Assembly (NCBI RefSeq): GCF_019720915.1
Contig: NZ_JAHKSI010000001.1
Span: forward strand, 1,426,001 to 1,490,000
Origin: Alkalihalobacillus sp. TS-13
Lineage (GTDB): Bacteria; Bacillota; Bacilli; Bacillales; Fictibacillaceae
Length of the DNA stretch: 64,000 nucleotides
Direction: 5' to 3'
Part shown: positions 1 to 8,621 of the stretch, piece by piece
Position numbering within the stretch: position 1 is the first letter of the stretch
Layout of the letters: each line of letters opens with the position of its first letter
Notes under the pieces: model-generated
The model's input: only the letters and a program-made list of their open reading frames with translations
What the model was told of the DNA's origin: nothing
The model's database searches: none
Program-made: the position numbers and the translations under genes

Positions 1-42
1 TGATAAGCATACTTTTACGAACAAATTTCCACTTTTCATCAT
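1..42 (-). CDS. start of a gene running off the window edge, probably sleB
   Basis: Only the first 14 codons are visible. An AGGAGG at 48-53 lies 5 nt before an ATG at 42, with a second ATG immediately after it. The visible peptide (MMKSGNLFVKVCLS) is basic and then hydrophobic, like the beginning of a signal peptide. In B. subtilis the gene at this position beside prsW is sleB, the spore-cortex lytic enzyme, which also starts with a signal peptide. The identity is therefore inferred from position and not from protein sequence. Confidence 0.45.
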   Translation of the reverse strand, partial: MMKSGNLFVKVCLS

Positions 43-130
43 TACAGCCTCCTGTTGCATCCTGTATAACTTTTCAATGTTCGTAGTTTCTGTCATTCAA
101 GTGATTTTATACAAAGAGAAAAATTAATAG

Positions 131-163
131 AAAAAACCTGATCATCCAAGTGGACGACCAGGC
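131..163 (-). terminator. intrinsic terminator downstream of prsW
   Basis: On the minus strand an 11-bp stem (CCTGGTCGTCC pairing with GGATGATCAGG through two G-U pairs) is followed by a run of Ts, just past the prsW stop codon. Confidence 0.8.
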
Positions 164-180
164 ATATCTGAAAATAGAAA

Positions 181-867
181 TCAATTTATTGCTCCATGAT
201 TTTGTTGTTCATAATTTTCCTGTGAAACACCTTGTGCATACTTGATTTTTCTCAAACCTAACCACCATAAAAAGATCATGAAAGGAAGCATGAAGATCAT
301 CCATTTTTGCATCAGGGATAAAATGATATAGTCATAAAAACCATGAAAGAATATCGGTACTACTAATGACGCTAATATGAACAATTGTTTTATACGCTTG
401 TTGTCAGAGGATTTACCACGCGAAAGATAATATCCCATGATCACCCCGAACAACGCATGGCTTGGAACGGGTAACAATGCTCTCATTAACGCGGTTTCAA
501 CACCATTGGTAAACAAATAGAGAACATTTTCAGCGGTTGCGAATCCTAATGAAAGTGACACACCATAAATGATCCCATCATATGGCTCATTGAATTCAAT
601 ATGTTGGTATGCTGTGAAATAAAGCAAGAACCATTTGAAAAACTCCTCAAGGAAGCCCGAAACGATGAAAGCATCAGCCCACTCAGCAACAGGCATCTCT
701 TCATAAATACCGAACTGCAAAACCATTACAGGAAAAACAAGAAGAATCCCAATTATGAAGGTTCGTAACACCATTAAAATTGGCTCAGGTTTATATTTTT
801 CTTTCAAATAGAAAAATGACAGCAAGGCGAGGCCTGGAGCGATCCCTGCCGATATGACCGTAAACAT
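181..867 (-). CDS. prsW: PrsW, intramembrane protease for anti-sigma factor
   Basis: This is a 228-residue polytopic membrane protein of the PrsW glutamic-type intramembrane protease family. In B. subtilis PrsW makes the first cut in the anti-sigma factor RsiW, which releases SigW in response to envelope stress. The predicted catalytic residues are visible: the EExxK-type motif with E74-E75 in [10 protein letters not shown]137 in PSHALFG and H175 in FFHGFYDY, all at positions matching the family. It lies between the putative sleB and ansA and has its own terminator. The ribosome-binding site is weak, so the start is probable rather than certain. Neither RsiW nor SigW is encoded in this window. 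Confidence 0.92.
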   Translation of the reverse strand: MFTVISAGIAPGLALLSFFYLKEKYKPEPILMVLRTFIIGILLVFPVMVLQFGIYEEMPVAEWADAFIVSGFLEEFFKWFLLYFTAYQHIEFNEPYDGIIYGVSLSLGFATAENVLYLFTNGVETALMRALLPVPSHALFGVIMGYYLSRGKSSDNKRIKQLFILASLVVPIFFHGFYDYIILSLMQKWMIFMLPFMIFLWWLGLRKIKYAQGVSQENYEQQNHGAIN

Positions 868-925
868 TTACATCGTCTCGTTTCCATCCATTTTTTACTA
901 TCGTATCATGAACAACGATCTTTTT

Positions 926-1030
926 GTTAGGCTGTTTTCTAAAAGTTTATTGCTAATACACTTTCCATTATAATAGCGTGGGAATTTACTCGCTATTCCC
1001 GCAAGAGTCTCGTATATTTCCACCACTTAC
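926..1030. repeat. interspersed repeat copy A (ends only)
   Basis: The copy has the family terminal motif GCTGTTTTCTAAAAGTTT followed by the paired end motifs, an actcgctattcccgc-like block and gagtctcgtatatttcc. It lacks the internal modules. It fills most of the 304-bp prsW/ansA gap and probably represents a deletion remnant of the larger family members. Confidence 0.65.
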
Positions 1031-1048
1031 AGATTTTTCTCATTCTCT

Positions 1049-1071
1049 AAATCACAAAGTAAATCACAAAG
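1049..1071. repeat. tandem direct repeat upstream of ansA
   Basis: AAATCACAAAG occurs at 1049-1059 and again at 1061-1071, a 12-bp period about 100 bp before the ansA start. The spacing of roughly one helical turn would suit two regulator subunits on one DNA face. The regulator is unknown. Confidence 0.5.
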
Positions 1072-1171
1072 CTTTTTGTTATATTAATTGTCAGCCCAAT
1101 TTTAGACTCACGTGTACAAAACATGGTATCTTAAATCTTGAATAAACTTTTTAGAACGAGGTGTAAACTCA

Positions 1172-2146
1172 ATGAAAGAAATTCTAGTGATACATACTGG
1201 CGGAACGATCGCAATGAGTGAGGATAAAGAAACAGGAAAAGTAATTCCGGGTGATATCAATCCCCTTCACGAAACATATGCCCTGCTTTCCCAAATTGCC
1301 AAGGTAACGATGGATGATTTTCTGAACCTTCCTTCACCTCATATCACTCCGGATCACATGATCAGTCTTTCAAATTATATACACAGGAAAATCAAGGACA
1401 ATTCCTTTGATGGAGTTGTTATCACTCACGGTACAGATACATTGGAGGAAACGGCCTATTTGCTCGACCTTCTTCATGGTGATGAAATACCTATCATCGT
1501 AACAGGAGCAATGCGCTCGAGTAATGAGCTCGGTTCAGACGGACCCCATAATCTCATTACATCCGTCAGAACGGCAGCTAGTGATGAAGCTAAAGGGAAA
1601 GGGGTTTTAGTCGTATTCAATGACGAGATCCATGCTGCAAAAAATGCGACTAAGACTCATACAAGTAATATTGCAACATTCCAAAGCCCACAATCAGGTC
1701 CTATCGGGATCGTCACAAAACGTGGTGTCTTCTTCCATCATAATCTCGCTCACCGGGAACATTATGAAACAATAGGGCTTTCAAAACATGTCATCCTTTT
1801 AAAAGCTTATGCAGGCATGCAAAAGGATCTCCTTCAAGCTGTCCGTACCATGAAGTTAGATGGACTTGTCATCGAAGCACTTGGTCAAGGGAATTTACCG
1901 CCTGTTTTAATGGAAGAAATCAATCATTTTATACAAGACCAAATTCCGATTGTCATGGTTTCACGCTGTTTCAACGGAATTGTCCAGGACATCTACAGTT
2001 ACGATGGGGGAGGTCGGAAACTTAAAGAATCCGGGGTCATCTTGACGAACGGATTGAATGGACCAAAAGCCAGACTAAAGTTAATGGTTACTCTGGAAAT
2101 GGGCTACAGCATGGAACAGTTATCAGAAGCTTTTTCATCAAATTGA
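1172..2146 (+). CDS. ansA: L-asparaginase
   Basis: A 324-residue asparaginase that hydrolyses L-asparagine to aspartate and ammonia. The N-terminal TGGTIA block holds the predicted nucleophile T12. The second signature THGTDT is at 85-90, and K161 completes the conserved catalytic set. There is no signal peptide, so a cytoplasmic enzyme is expected. GAGG-like bases 10 nt upstream serve the ATG. It is convergent with ypdA and shares a terminator with it. No aspartase gene (ansB) follows, unlike the B. subtilis ansAB operon. Confidence 0.92.
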   Translation: MKEILVIHTGGTIAMSEDKETGKVIPGDINPLHETYALLSQIAKVTMDDFLNLPSPHITPDHMISLSNYIHRKIKDNSFDGVVITHGTDTLEETAYLLDLLHGDEIPIIVTGAMRSSNELGSDGPHNLITSVRTAASDEAKGKGVLVVFNDEIHAAKNATKTHTSNIATFQSPQSGPIGIVTKRGVFFHHNLAHREHYETIGLSKHVILLKAYAGMQKDLLQAVRTMKLDGLVIEALGQGNLPPVLMEEINHFIQDQIPIVMVSRCFNGIVQDIYSYDGGGRKLKESGVILTNGLNGPKARLKLMVTLEMGYSMEQLSEAFSSN

Positions 2147-2153
2147 CAGAAAA

Positions 2154-2187
2154 GGGACTGAACCAAATTGGTCAGTCCCACTTTTTA
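2154..2187. terminator. bidirectional terminator between ansA and ypdA
   Basis: GGGACTG and CAGTCCC form the outer stem and ACCA/TGGT extends it. There are T-rich flanks in both directions. The hairpin overlaps the last ypdA codons, so both convergent transcripts probably end here. Confidence 0.85.
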
Positions 2188-3161
2188 TTCCTATTCATTA
2201 TTTCAGTTGCAATCAAACCACCATGGAACCGGCCATTTTCTATGAAAATTTCATTAGCGTTATTCCCGGCTGCAATCACACCTGATATGAAGATACCGCT
2301 AACGTTCGTTTCCATAGTGTCAGGATTGAACAACGGTCTTCCCGTTTCCTCTTGTATCTCCACTCCCATATTTGTCAAGAAAGAATGGTCAGGATGGTAA
2401 CCAGTCATAGCAAAAACAAAATCATTCGGGATTTTTTTCTGTTCTCCATTCACCTCATAAATCAAAGACTGTTTTTTGATTTCGATTACTTTGGCGTTGA
2501 ATTCCATCTTCACCTTCTCATGGCGGACTAAAGCTTCGAATTCCGGCAAGATCCATGGCTTGATACTGTTTGAATACTCAGAGCCTCTATATAATACAGT
2601 AACTCTCGCGCCGACTTTTTCTAATTCAAGGGCTGCATCTACTGCTGAGTTTTTCCCACCGATAACGACTACATCACGATCAAAGTATGGATGTGCTTCT
2701 TTAAAATAGTGAAAAACCTTATCCAGGTCTTCTCCTAGGACACCCATGTAATTTGGATGGTCGTAATATCCGGTTGCAATGATAACGTAAGGTGTTTCAT
2801 ATTTCTGTTCTTCATCATTCTGTTTTTTTGATCGGACGACAAAAGAGCCGTTTTCCTGCTTATCTACAACTAGAACTTTTTCAAATGCATGCACCGTAAG
2901 ATTTTTTCTTTTCACGACTTCACGGTAATAAGAAAGTGCCTGGTTACGTTTAGGTTTCCTTTGTTCAATGACAAAGGGGACATTTCCGATTTCAAGCTTT
3001 TCACTTGTACTGAAAAACTGTTGATGTGTTGGGTAATTATAAATTGAATTGACAATGTTCCCTTTTTCGATAACGATTGGTTTCAGACCTTTTTCCTCTA
3101 AAGCAATCGCTGCTGAAAGACCGCAGGGACCACCGCCGACAATGATCGCGTCAGCTTGCAT
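2172..3161 (-). CDS. ypdA: YpdA, bacillithiol-disulfide reductase
   Basis: A flavoprotein of the thioredoxin-reductase-like YpdA family, known in Firmicutes to reduce bacillithiol disulfide with NADPH. The FAD-binding signature GGGPCG lies near the N-terminus and contains the family-specific cysteine. A second nucleotide-binding motif (VVIGGKNSAVDAA) follows in the middle, and the FAD-contacting C-terminal region ends the protein. The ATG at 3161 was chosen because the GTG at 3173 lies inside the AGGAG ribosome-binding site. That gives 329 residues. A family repeat separates it from gudB. Confidence 0.9.
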   Translation of the reverse strand: MQADAIIVGGGPCGLSAAIALEEKGLKPIVIEKGNIVNSIYNYPTHQQFFSTSEKLEIGNVPFVIEQRKPKRNQALSYYREVVKRKNLTVHAFEKVLVVDKQENGSFVVRSKKQNDEEQKYETPYVIIATGYYDHPNYMGVLGEDLDKVFHYFKEAHPYFDRDVVVIGGKNSAVDAALELEKVGARVTVLYRGSEYSNSIKPWILPEFEALVRHEKVKMEFNAKVIEIKKQSLIYEVNGEQKKIPNDFVFAMTGYHPDHSFLTNMGVEIQEETGRPLFNPDTMETNVSGIFISGVIAAGNNANEIFIENGRFHGGLIATEIMNRNKKWD

Positions 3162-3210
3162 GGTTTCTTTCACTCCTAATGGCTACTATATCTATATTAT
3201 TCATCTTATT

Positions 3211-3315
3211 TGAGCTGTTAAGTAAAAAGATTGTTGTTTTTCAAAATTCTATCGTATGGCTTGGGAAATTACTCGCTTTCCGCAGGAGTCCCGAATATTT
3301 CCAGCGCTTACAGGT
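3211..3315. repeat. interspersed repeat copy B (ends only)
   Basis: It contains the family terminus agattgttgtttttcaaa and the paired ends aattactcgctttccgc and aggagtcccgaatatttcc, without internal modules. It lies between the ypdA start and the gudB terminator. Confidence 0.7.
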
Positions 3316-3380
3316 TTTCAATAACCTCATCACCTTCATTTCTTTAGACGAATCATTATCTAAAATGAGGTTTACAAACA

Positions 3381-3418
3381 AAAATCCCCTTATCATACAT
3401 AATGATGATAGGGGATTT
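3381..3418 (-). terminator. gudB terminator
   Basis: On the minus strand AAATCCCCTATCAT pairs with ATGATAAGGGGATTT, followed by Ts. This strong hairpin sits directly after gudB. Confidence 0.85.
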
Positions 3419-3443
3419 CATCGTTTGTTTCAACCGAATTGCT

Positions 3444-4724
3444 TTAGATCCATCCTCGGAAACGAGATGCTTCTGCCATTTTACGTACACCTATCATATA
3501 AGCGGCGAGACGCATGTTGACTTTACGGTTGGTTGCGGTCGTTAAAATATTATTGAAAGCTTTTACCATCACTTGCTCAAGCTTTTCTTCAACCTCTTCT
3601 TCAGTCCAGTAGTACCCTTGATTGTTTTGAACCCATTCAAAATAAGAAACCGTTACACCGCCTGCACTTGCAAGTACATCCGGTACGAGCAGGATGTCTC
3701 GCTCTGTGAGGATGTTTGTCGCTTCAATTGTCGTTGGACCATTTGCCGCTTCTACGACAATCGAAGCTTTTATGTCATGTGCATTATGTTTTGTAATCTG
3801 ATTCTCAATCGCTGCTGGAACGAGAATATCACAATCCAATTCGAGAAGTTCCTGGTTTGTGATTGTATCTTTGAACAATTTCGTCACCGTTCCGAAACTG
3901 TCACGACGATCAAGCAGATAATCAACATCCAAACCTTCAGGATCATGCAATCCGCCATAAGCATCTGAAATACCGATCACCTTCGCGCCGGCATCGTACA
4001 TGAACTTCGCCAGGAAACTTCCAGCATTTCCGAATCCCTGGATGACGACTCTCGCACCTTCAAGGTTGATTCCTTTTTTCTTCGCGGCTTCTCGAATGCA
4101 AATCGTGACCCCTTTAGCGGTTGCTGATTCACGTCCGTGGGAACCACCAAGAACCAATGGTTTCCCTGTGATGAACCCTGGTGAATCGAATTCACGGATT
4201 CGGCTGTATTCATCCATCATCCATGCCATGATTTGAGAGTTCGTGAACACATCTGGCGCTGGAATATCCTTTGTAGGACCGACGATCTGACTGATTGCAC
4301 GCACATATCCTCGGCTCAATCGTTCTAATTCTCGGAACGACATATCGCGTGGATCACATATGATTCCGCCTTTACCCCCACCATACGGTAAGTCGACAAT
4401 ACCTGCCTTCAAGCTCATCCAAATAGATAAAGCTTTTACTTCCGTTTCAGTTACATTTGGATGGAATCGTACTCCACCTTTTGTTGGTCCAACTGCATCA
4501 TTGTGCTGGGCGCGATATCCAGTGAATATTTTTATAGAACCATCGTCCATCCGGACTGGGATCCGGACTGTCATTAAGCGGACTGGTTCTTTTAGAAGCT
4601 CATATACTTCTTCCGGATACCCTAGCTTATCTAATGCATCATTAATTACTGTTTGTGTAGATAACAATACATTGTCTTGTCCATTTTTTTCTTGTTCATT
4701 ATCTGAAGTATTGTTGGCAGACAT
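3444..4724 (-). CDS. gudB: NAD-dependent glutamate dehydrogenase
   Basis: A 426-residue hexameric-type glutamate dehydrogenase that deaminates glutamate to 2-oxoglutarate and ammonia. The glutamate-binding/catalytic region holds K82 in PTKGG and K118 in PYGGGKGG. The Rossmann signature GFGNAG is at 230-235. The EVKALS stretch (95-100) is uninterrupted, so this copy lacks the short duplication that makes gudB cryptic in B. subtilis 168 and should be active. Upstream, TTCTCA and TATACT with 17-bp spacing make a reasonable sigma-A promoter. A GGGAGG ribosome-binding site precedes the ATG. RocG is the alternative name; its position beside ypdA favours gudB. Confidence 0.93.
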   Translation of the reverse strand: MSANNTSDNEQEKNGQDNVLLSTQTVINDALDKLGYPEEVYELLKEPVRLMTVRIPVRMDDGSIKIFTGYRAQHNDAVGPTKGGVRFHPNVTETEVKALSIWMSLKAGIVDLPYGGGKGGIICDPRDMSFRELERLSRGYVRAISQIVGPTKDIPAPDVFTNSQIMAWMMDEYSRIREFDSPGFITGKPLVLGGSHGRESATAKGVTICIREAAKKKGINLEGARVVIQGFGNAGSFLAKFMYDAGAKVIGISDAYGGLHDPEGLDVDYLLDRRDSFGTVTKLFKDTITNQELLELDCDILVPAAIENQITKHNAHDIKASIVVEAANGPTTIEATNILTERDILLVPDVLASAGGVTVSYFEWVQNNQGYYWTEEEVEEKLEQVMVKAFNNILTTATNRKVNMRLAAYMIGVRKMAEASRFRGWI

Positions 4725-4943
4725 GGTTTACCTCCCGTGATAATACCAAATAAGTATGATTTCAATTTCTCAATGCATAGTATACACCCTACTTGTCGTA
4801 ATGAGAAGTGATATCTGCAAGTTTTCCGCTTATATTTTGTAACCGCTTTCTTCCATATTCTCTGCTTATTTATTATCAATACCCTTAAAGGTGAAAATTT
4901 AACTCAATTTTTGAATCAAACTAGAAGGTAGGTTACAATATTC

Positions 4944-4977
4944 AAAAGGGCTAGGCCCTTTTCATATCGGCCAGCCC
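4944..4977 (-). terminator. ypbH terminator
   Basis: GGGCTGGCC pairs with GGCCTAGCCC (one bulge) and is followed by TTTT on the minus strand, just past ypbH. Confidence 0.8.
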
Positions 4978-4984
4978 AGAACTT

Positions 4985-5584
4985 TCATCCATTGTTTTTC
5001 AAAAAAAATTCATTGATTTGTTCCATGGCTTTCTCTTCCATGATCAGCTTTCCATACTCTCTCACGCGCCACTTTGTGATGGTGGAAGGACTACCGAACT
5101 CAGATAAAAGTGCGACGAACATATCAACATCTAGAAATTCATATTCCTCTTCTTCGAACGAAACGAAATAATGTCCGTTATAATAAGTAATTTCCCCACC
5201 TGTGATACCTAATTGGTGCACTCGTGAAGTTAGTGCGATGATGTCATCGAAATGTTTGAATTCATAAATGACGTCATCACTTATATCCATTGTCACTTGA
5301 AGTTCCAGATATTCATCATCGTAATCATCATCCTCACTCGTAGGTTGACCTTTCGTCACAATGACAACCATCCCTTGGGCAGGCAGCGAAAAAACTTCGA
5401 CGGCTATCGGACCATCTGCTTTAAATCCAAGTTCATCATCTGCTTCTAACATCATGTCCCTGAACAGTTCGTGTACTTTTGGTAAGTCTTGCCACATTTC
5501 TTCCTTCGAGATGCCGCGCTCGTCTAAATCATCCAAAGTTAAAAACACTTTTATTTTGTTATATGTTAAACGCTCCAGTCGCAT
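4985..5584 (-). CDS. ypbH: MecA-family adaptor protein YpbH (MecB)
   Basis: A 199-residue MecA paralogue. MecA proteins deliver substrates to ClpCP, and B. subtilis YpbH also binds ClpC. The conserved N-terminal substrate-recognition region (MRLERLTYNKIKVFLT) and the ADGPIAVEVFSLPAQGMVVIV block are present. An acidic linker near residue 85 leads into the C-terminal ClpC-binding domain. AGGAGG precedes the ATG. It sits where B. subtilis has ypbH, beside gudB and the ypb cluster. Confidence 0.92.
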   Translation of the reverse strand: MRLERLTYNKIKVFLTLDDLDERGISKEEMWQDLPKVHELFRDMMLEADDELGFKADGPIAVEVFSLPAQGMVVIVTKGQPTSEDDDYDDEYLELQVTMDISDDVIYEFKHFDDIIALTSRVHQLGITGGEITYYNGHYFVSFEEEEYEFLDVDMFVALLSEFGSPSTITKWRVREYGKLIMEEKAMEQINEFFLKNNG

Positions 5585-5693
5585 ATATGGTCCTCCTCAA
5601 CAGCAATACTCCACCCTTTCTTTACACTATATGATGGCGATTTACAGAAGGTTCTTCGTAGTCAGGTAGTTCTGAAAAGATCTGCATCAGGTC

Positions 5694-5785
5694 ATTATTA
5701 TGGTCGAAGTTCCTTAATTCGCTGTGGGATCTCGCCCCGCTCGCTGTTCCCGCAGGAGTGTCGCAAATTTCGCTTCAATCATACT
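5694..5785. repeat. interspersed repeat copy C (short)
   Basis: A short family member with ggtcgaagttcctt, ctcgccccgctcgctgttcc and gcaggagtgtcgcaaatttcg. The first part matches the edge of the second internal module found in copies G, H and J. It occupies the ypbH/ypbG gap. Confidence 0.6.
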
Positions 5786-5808
5786 TCGTCAGAATTCAAC
5801 TGTATTAA

Positions 5809-6585
5809 TTAACTAAGTTTTTTATAAAAAGTGAACACATGAGATTCTGCTGGTGCACAAAGTCTTAATGGAAGTTTTGTATAACCGAAACCATTGCTTA
5901 TGAATAGTTTTGTCTGTGGATATTCTTTAAAGCCTCCTCTTTCTGCGATCCCCCATTTGAAAAGGCGAATTTGTCCTCCATGGGTATGTCCGCTTAGGAC
6001 GAAGCCGATTCGATGCTCGTCTTTGACCTTTTCGATGATCGACGGATTATGGCTGATGAGGATTTTAAAACATGTATGGCTATCGTCTGCATCGGAAACA
6101 GCTAAATCCAGATCTTCCCTCTCCAAGGTTGGATCATCTACTCCTACAAGAATCAAGGTATCATCTCCAGATTCAAATCTGGCACAAGTATTATCAAGGA
6201 TCGTCACACCTTTTTCCCTTAGGAGGACATCCAAGTTGCGAAAATCCACCTCATAATCATTATTCCCCCACACGAAATAATTAGGTGCGATCTTTGAAAG
6301 CTGGTCCAAATTTTTGGAAACACGCTCGAACGGTACGTCTTTTTCCATCAAATCTCCACCAATTACTACTATGTCAATCGGATCTTTTATTTGGTCAAGC
6401 AGTTTCTCATCGATCACCCTGGTATGGATATCAGATATAAAAAAAACCTTTAAGCCATTGAAGCTTTCAGGAAAATTTTCTAAAGAGAGCTCATGCTTTT
6501 TTACAACTATTTGATGGGCTTCATGCCACATATAAATGAGTAGCAGCAAACCAATGCCCATCACTACAAAAAAAGTAATGATCAT
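5809..6585 (-). CDS. ypbG: calcineurin-like metallophosphoesterase YpbG
   Basis: A 258-residue membrane-anchored metallophosphoesterase with one N-terminal transmembrane helix (about 2-19). The dinuclear-metal motifs appear in order: D52-x-H54, GD at 77-78, GNND at 107-110, H179 and GHTH at 199-202. The physiological substrate is unknown. Synteny in the ypb cluster supports the YpbG name. The ATG overlaps the upstream membrane-protein stop by 4 nt (ATGA), so the two are probably translationally coupled. Confidence 0.85.
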   Translation of the reverse strand: MIITFFVVMGIGLLLLIYMWHEAHQIVVKKHELSLENFPESFNGLKVFFISDIHTRVIDEKLLDQIKDPIDIVVIGGDLMEKDVPFERVSKNLDQLSKIAPNYFVWGNNDYEVDFRNLDVLLREKGVTILDNTCARFESGDDTLILVGVDDPTLEREDLDLAVSDADDSHTCFKILISHNPSIIEKVKDEHRIGFVLSGHTHGGQIRLFKWGIAERGGFKEYPQTKLFISNGFGYTKLPLRLCAPAESHVFTFYKKLS

Positions 6586-6977
6586 TCTGCACCTTCCTGT
6601 CTCCGTTCGTGAACATTAAATTGAGATAACGAAATGATACCATAAATAACGGAACAAGGTAAGAATATCAACATAAGAAGCTCATTCATTTGATAAAGTA
6701 GGTACACACTGCATATTACAAGGACAATGTAAAGTAGCTGCACAATCAATGAGCGGAGTCTTTGGTTTCTGAAATCGGTGATAATCGTTTTGAGCGCAAT
6801 TCCATATGCTATTACACCAATGAGGATCAGAAAGGCTGAATAAACGAAAACCATTGGATTCATAATCAACTTTGCCACCCAGCCCATGAATTGGTCATAA
6901 GATGAAGTTGGTATGTCATTCACGACGGTATATAAGGAAAAATATCCGATAAGTAATGCCATGATCCGTTTAAACAC
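6582..6977 (-). CDS. small four-helix membrane protein, unknown function
   Basis: A 131-residue protein with about four predicted transmembrane segments and a charged C-terminal tail. I recognise no family. The start is GTG at 6977, set by GGGAGGG six nucleotides upstream. That ribosome-binding site is itself one arm of the hairpin at 6976-7018, so initiation and termination may be linked. The stop overlaps the ypbG start, suggesting joint expression. No B. subtilis ypb counterpart is apparent at this position. Confidence 0.75.
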   Translation of the reverse strand: MFKRIMALLIGYFSLYTVVNDIPTSSYDQFMGWVAKLIMNPMVFVYSAFLILIGVIAYGIALKTIITDFRNQRLRSLIVQLLYIVLVICSVYLLYQMNELLMLIFLPCSVIYGIISLSQFNVHERRQEGAE

Positions 6978-7018
6978 AAAAATCCCTCCCCTATACCGTA
7001 TGAAAAGGGAAGGAATTT
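6976..7018 (-). terminator. terminator-like hairpin containing the next gene's ribosome-binding site
   Basis: On the minus strand AAATTCCTTCCC pairs over 12 bp (two G-U) with GGGGAGGGATTT and is followed by TTTTT, the form of an intrinsic terminator for the CBS gene. The 3' arm is also the ribosome-binding site of the downstream GTG-start gene, so a transcript reading through cannot both form the hairpin and expose that site. Confidence 0.7.
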
Positions 7019-7025
7019 CATGTTG

Positions 7026-7658
7026 TCAATCTTCCTTGATATCAAGAATCCGGAATCCAGATGCCTCAAGCTTTTTTATGAATTTATCAATGTTCTGCTG
7101 CTTTTCAACTTTCATGACGATTCTTCTTATGAACTTATCAGATTCGTCAAAGGTCGCAAGTGAAATTATATTTTCATGGAATTGTTTCGCAATTTCTGCA
7201 AGCCGGGCAATACGTCCTTCTGCTTCCGAGGATGAAAACGAGATCCTGACACCTTTTCGGTTCATACCAAAAGCACTTTGGAATTGTTCAAGTGCATCAT
7301 ATCGGGTAATGATCCCTTTCAATTCTCCAGCCTGGTCGACAACTGCTAACAAAGGGCGGTCCTTGACAGATAAAAGGATTTTTTCAAATATTTCTTCTTC
7401 ATCAATGAAATCATTTTTATGGTCCGCTACATCTCCAGCTACAGTGGACTTGAGGAAATCCTGACGATCTGAACCGGATTCGAAGTATGCCTTATAGATC
7501 TTGTTCAATGTGACAATACCAGCATATTGTTTCCCATTGACCACAGGCATCCCATCGATTTGATATTGGTTCAACTTATGTAGTACATCTTCCAGCGTAT
7601 CTGAATTTTGAGCGACATATGTTTTCGCTTTCGGTATCATGATACTTCTGACAAACAT
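7026..7658 (-). CDS. tandem CBS-domain protein with C-terminal ACT-like region
   Basis: A 210-residue soluble protein. Two CBS motifs span roughly residues 1-60 and 75-130 and typically bind an adenosine nucleotide. The remaining 80 residues look like an ACT-type regulatory domain. This order matches AcuB-like proteins, but nothing else of the acetoin operon is nearby, so a function is not assigned. A GGGGGG ribosome-binding site precedes the ATG. It lies upstream of the small membrane protein and ypbG, separated from them by the hairpin. Confidence 0.8.
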   Translation of the reverse strand: MFVRSIMIPKAKTYVAQNSDTLEDVLHKLNQYQIDGMPVVNGKQYAGIVTLNKIYKAYFESGSDRQDFLKSTVAGDVADHKNDFIDEEEIFEKILLSVKDRPLLAVVDQAGELKGIITRYDALEQFQSAFGMNRKGVRISFSSSEAEGRIARLAEIAKQFHENIISLATFDESDKFIRRIVMKVEKQQNIDKFIKKLEASGFRILDIKED

Positions 7659-7769
7659 GATTATCCCCCCTAATTAATTACTACCTTATTGTTTTCGCTT
7701 CGATAATAGGTAATTCCTATTAAGCGTTTAAAATTTTTATTTTTTATCAGAATATTTCAACAATATAGG

Positions 7770-7798
7770 TTGAAAAATATGTAAATTTACATTAAGAT
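7770..7798 (+). promoter_or_regulatory. sigma-A-like promoter with a palindrome in its spacer
   Basis: TTGAAA (7770-7775) and TAAGAT (7793-7798) are separated by 17 bp. The spacer contains the perfect 14-bp palindrome ATGTAAATTTACAT at 7779-7792, placed where a bound repressor would block RNA polymerase. It drives the 72-residue gene that follows. Confidence 0.55.
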
Positions 7799-7856
7799 TA
7801 AACTAAGAATTTGAGTTTAAAAAATTCAAAAAATTAAAGTTAGGAGAGGACACACC

Positions 7857-8075
7857 ATGACCATATCCAAGTTTACGAATAAGTCTCTCGTACTAGATCA
7901 GGATTTGGAATACAGCCAGAAGATCGGACTCCCAGTTGAAGTATTTTGTATGAAAGAGTATGAAACAGTAGCGTTTGGCAGGATACAATTGATTACGAAA
8001 GATCATGTGCAAATAAATGACCAACTCTTTTGCAGAAGCGAGAATGCCTTTTTCGGCTGCCCTTGTCCAATGTAG
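7857..8075 (+). CDS. small conserved-looking protein with C-terminal CxC
   Basis: A 72-residue soluble protein with a strong ribosome-binding site (AGGAGAGG) and its own promoter, the only plus-strand gene in this minus-strand stretch. It is rich in polar and beta-prone residues. The C-terminus ends in GCPCPM, so two of its four cysteines form a CxC motif. I do not recognise the family. The dedicated promoter with an operator-like palindrome suggests a regulated product. Confidence 0.65.
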   Translation: MTISKFTNKSLVLDQDLEYSQKIGLPVEVFCMKEYETVAFGRIQLITKDHVQINDQLFCRSENAFFGCPCPM

Positions 8076-8086
8076 TATCAATATTA

Positions 8087-8554
8087 TCATTTGTGATATA
8101 AGTTGACATCATGTTCCCGTTTCAGCCAATCAAACACTTCATGTCTAAGTTTCCATGGAACTGGTTTTTCCCACAGTTCTTCTCCTCGTTCAATGGTTGC
8201 TATTCTTAATTCTTCGTACTCGTTTTCAGCCTTGGTATGCTTTTTCTTGTAATGGATCATTTGGACAATACTAAAAATCCCAATTATACAGAGCGTGAGT
8301 AACAGCTTATCCTGCGTAAGGTATCCGATCACATTTCGATTCATTAGAAACATGGTGCCAAAGGCAGGCAGCTTGTAGAAATAGATGTATATCAAGCTGA
8401 AAAAAAGCACGACGAATAAAGATAAAGACCATTTCAAAACCAATTGCTCAAATCGTTTCTCTTTTGTCCTGCGTTCTATGAGGTTCTTCACTACTTCCAA
8501 CGTCACTTCAGAAACTAAATACTGTTTAAACTTCCAATACTGTAAACCATCCAT
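8087..8554 (-). CDS. ypbF: YpbF-like membrane protein (DUF2663 type)
   Basis: A 155-residue protein with a basic N-terminal region, two transmembrane helices (about 45-65 and 85-102) and a charged cytosolic tail. Length, topology and place in the ypb cluster fit B. subtilis YpbF, whose function is unknown. The start ATG is preceded by a GGAGGGAA ribosome-binding site. Confidence 0.7.
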   Translation of the reverse strand: MDGLQYWKFKQYLVSEVTLEVVKNLIERRTKEKRFEQLVLKWSLSLFVVLFFSLIYIYFYKLPAFGTMFLMNRNVIGYLTQDKLLLTLCIIGIFSIVQMIHYKKKHTKAENEYEELRIATIERGEELWEKPVPWKLRHEVFDWLKREHDVNLYHK

Positions 8555-8621
8555 TTAGATTCCCTCCTATTCAAAACTATGCTAGGAGGGAATTAGGTAT
8601 ACATCAGTCACATGATGTTTT

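Noticed and set aside
3977-4236. Overlapping frames on both strands inside gudB, and many similar frames elsewhere
   Set aside because: They are shadows of well-identified genes, without ribosome-binding sites or family features.
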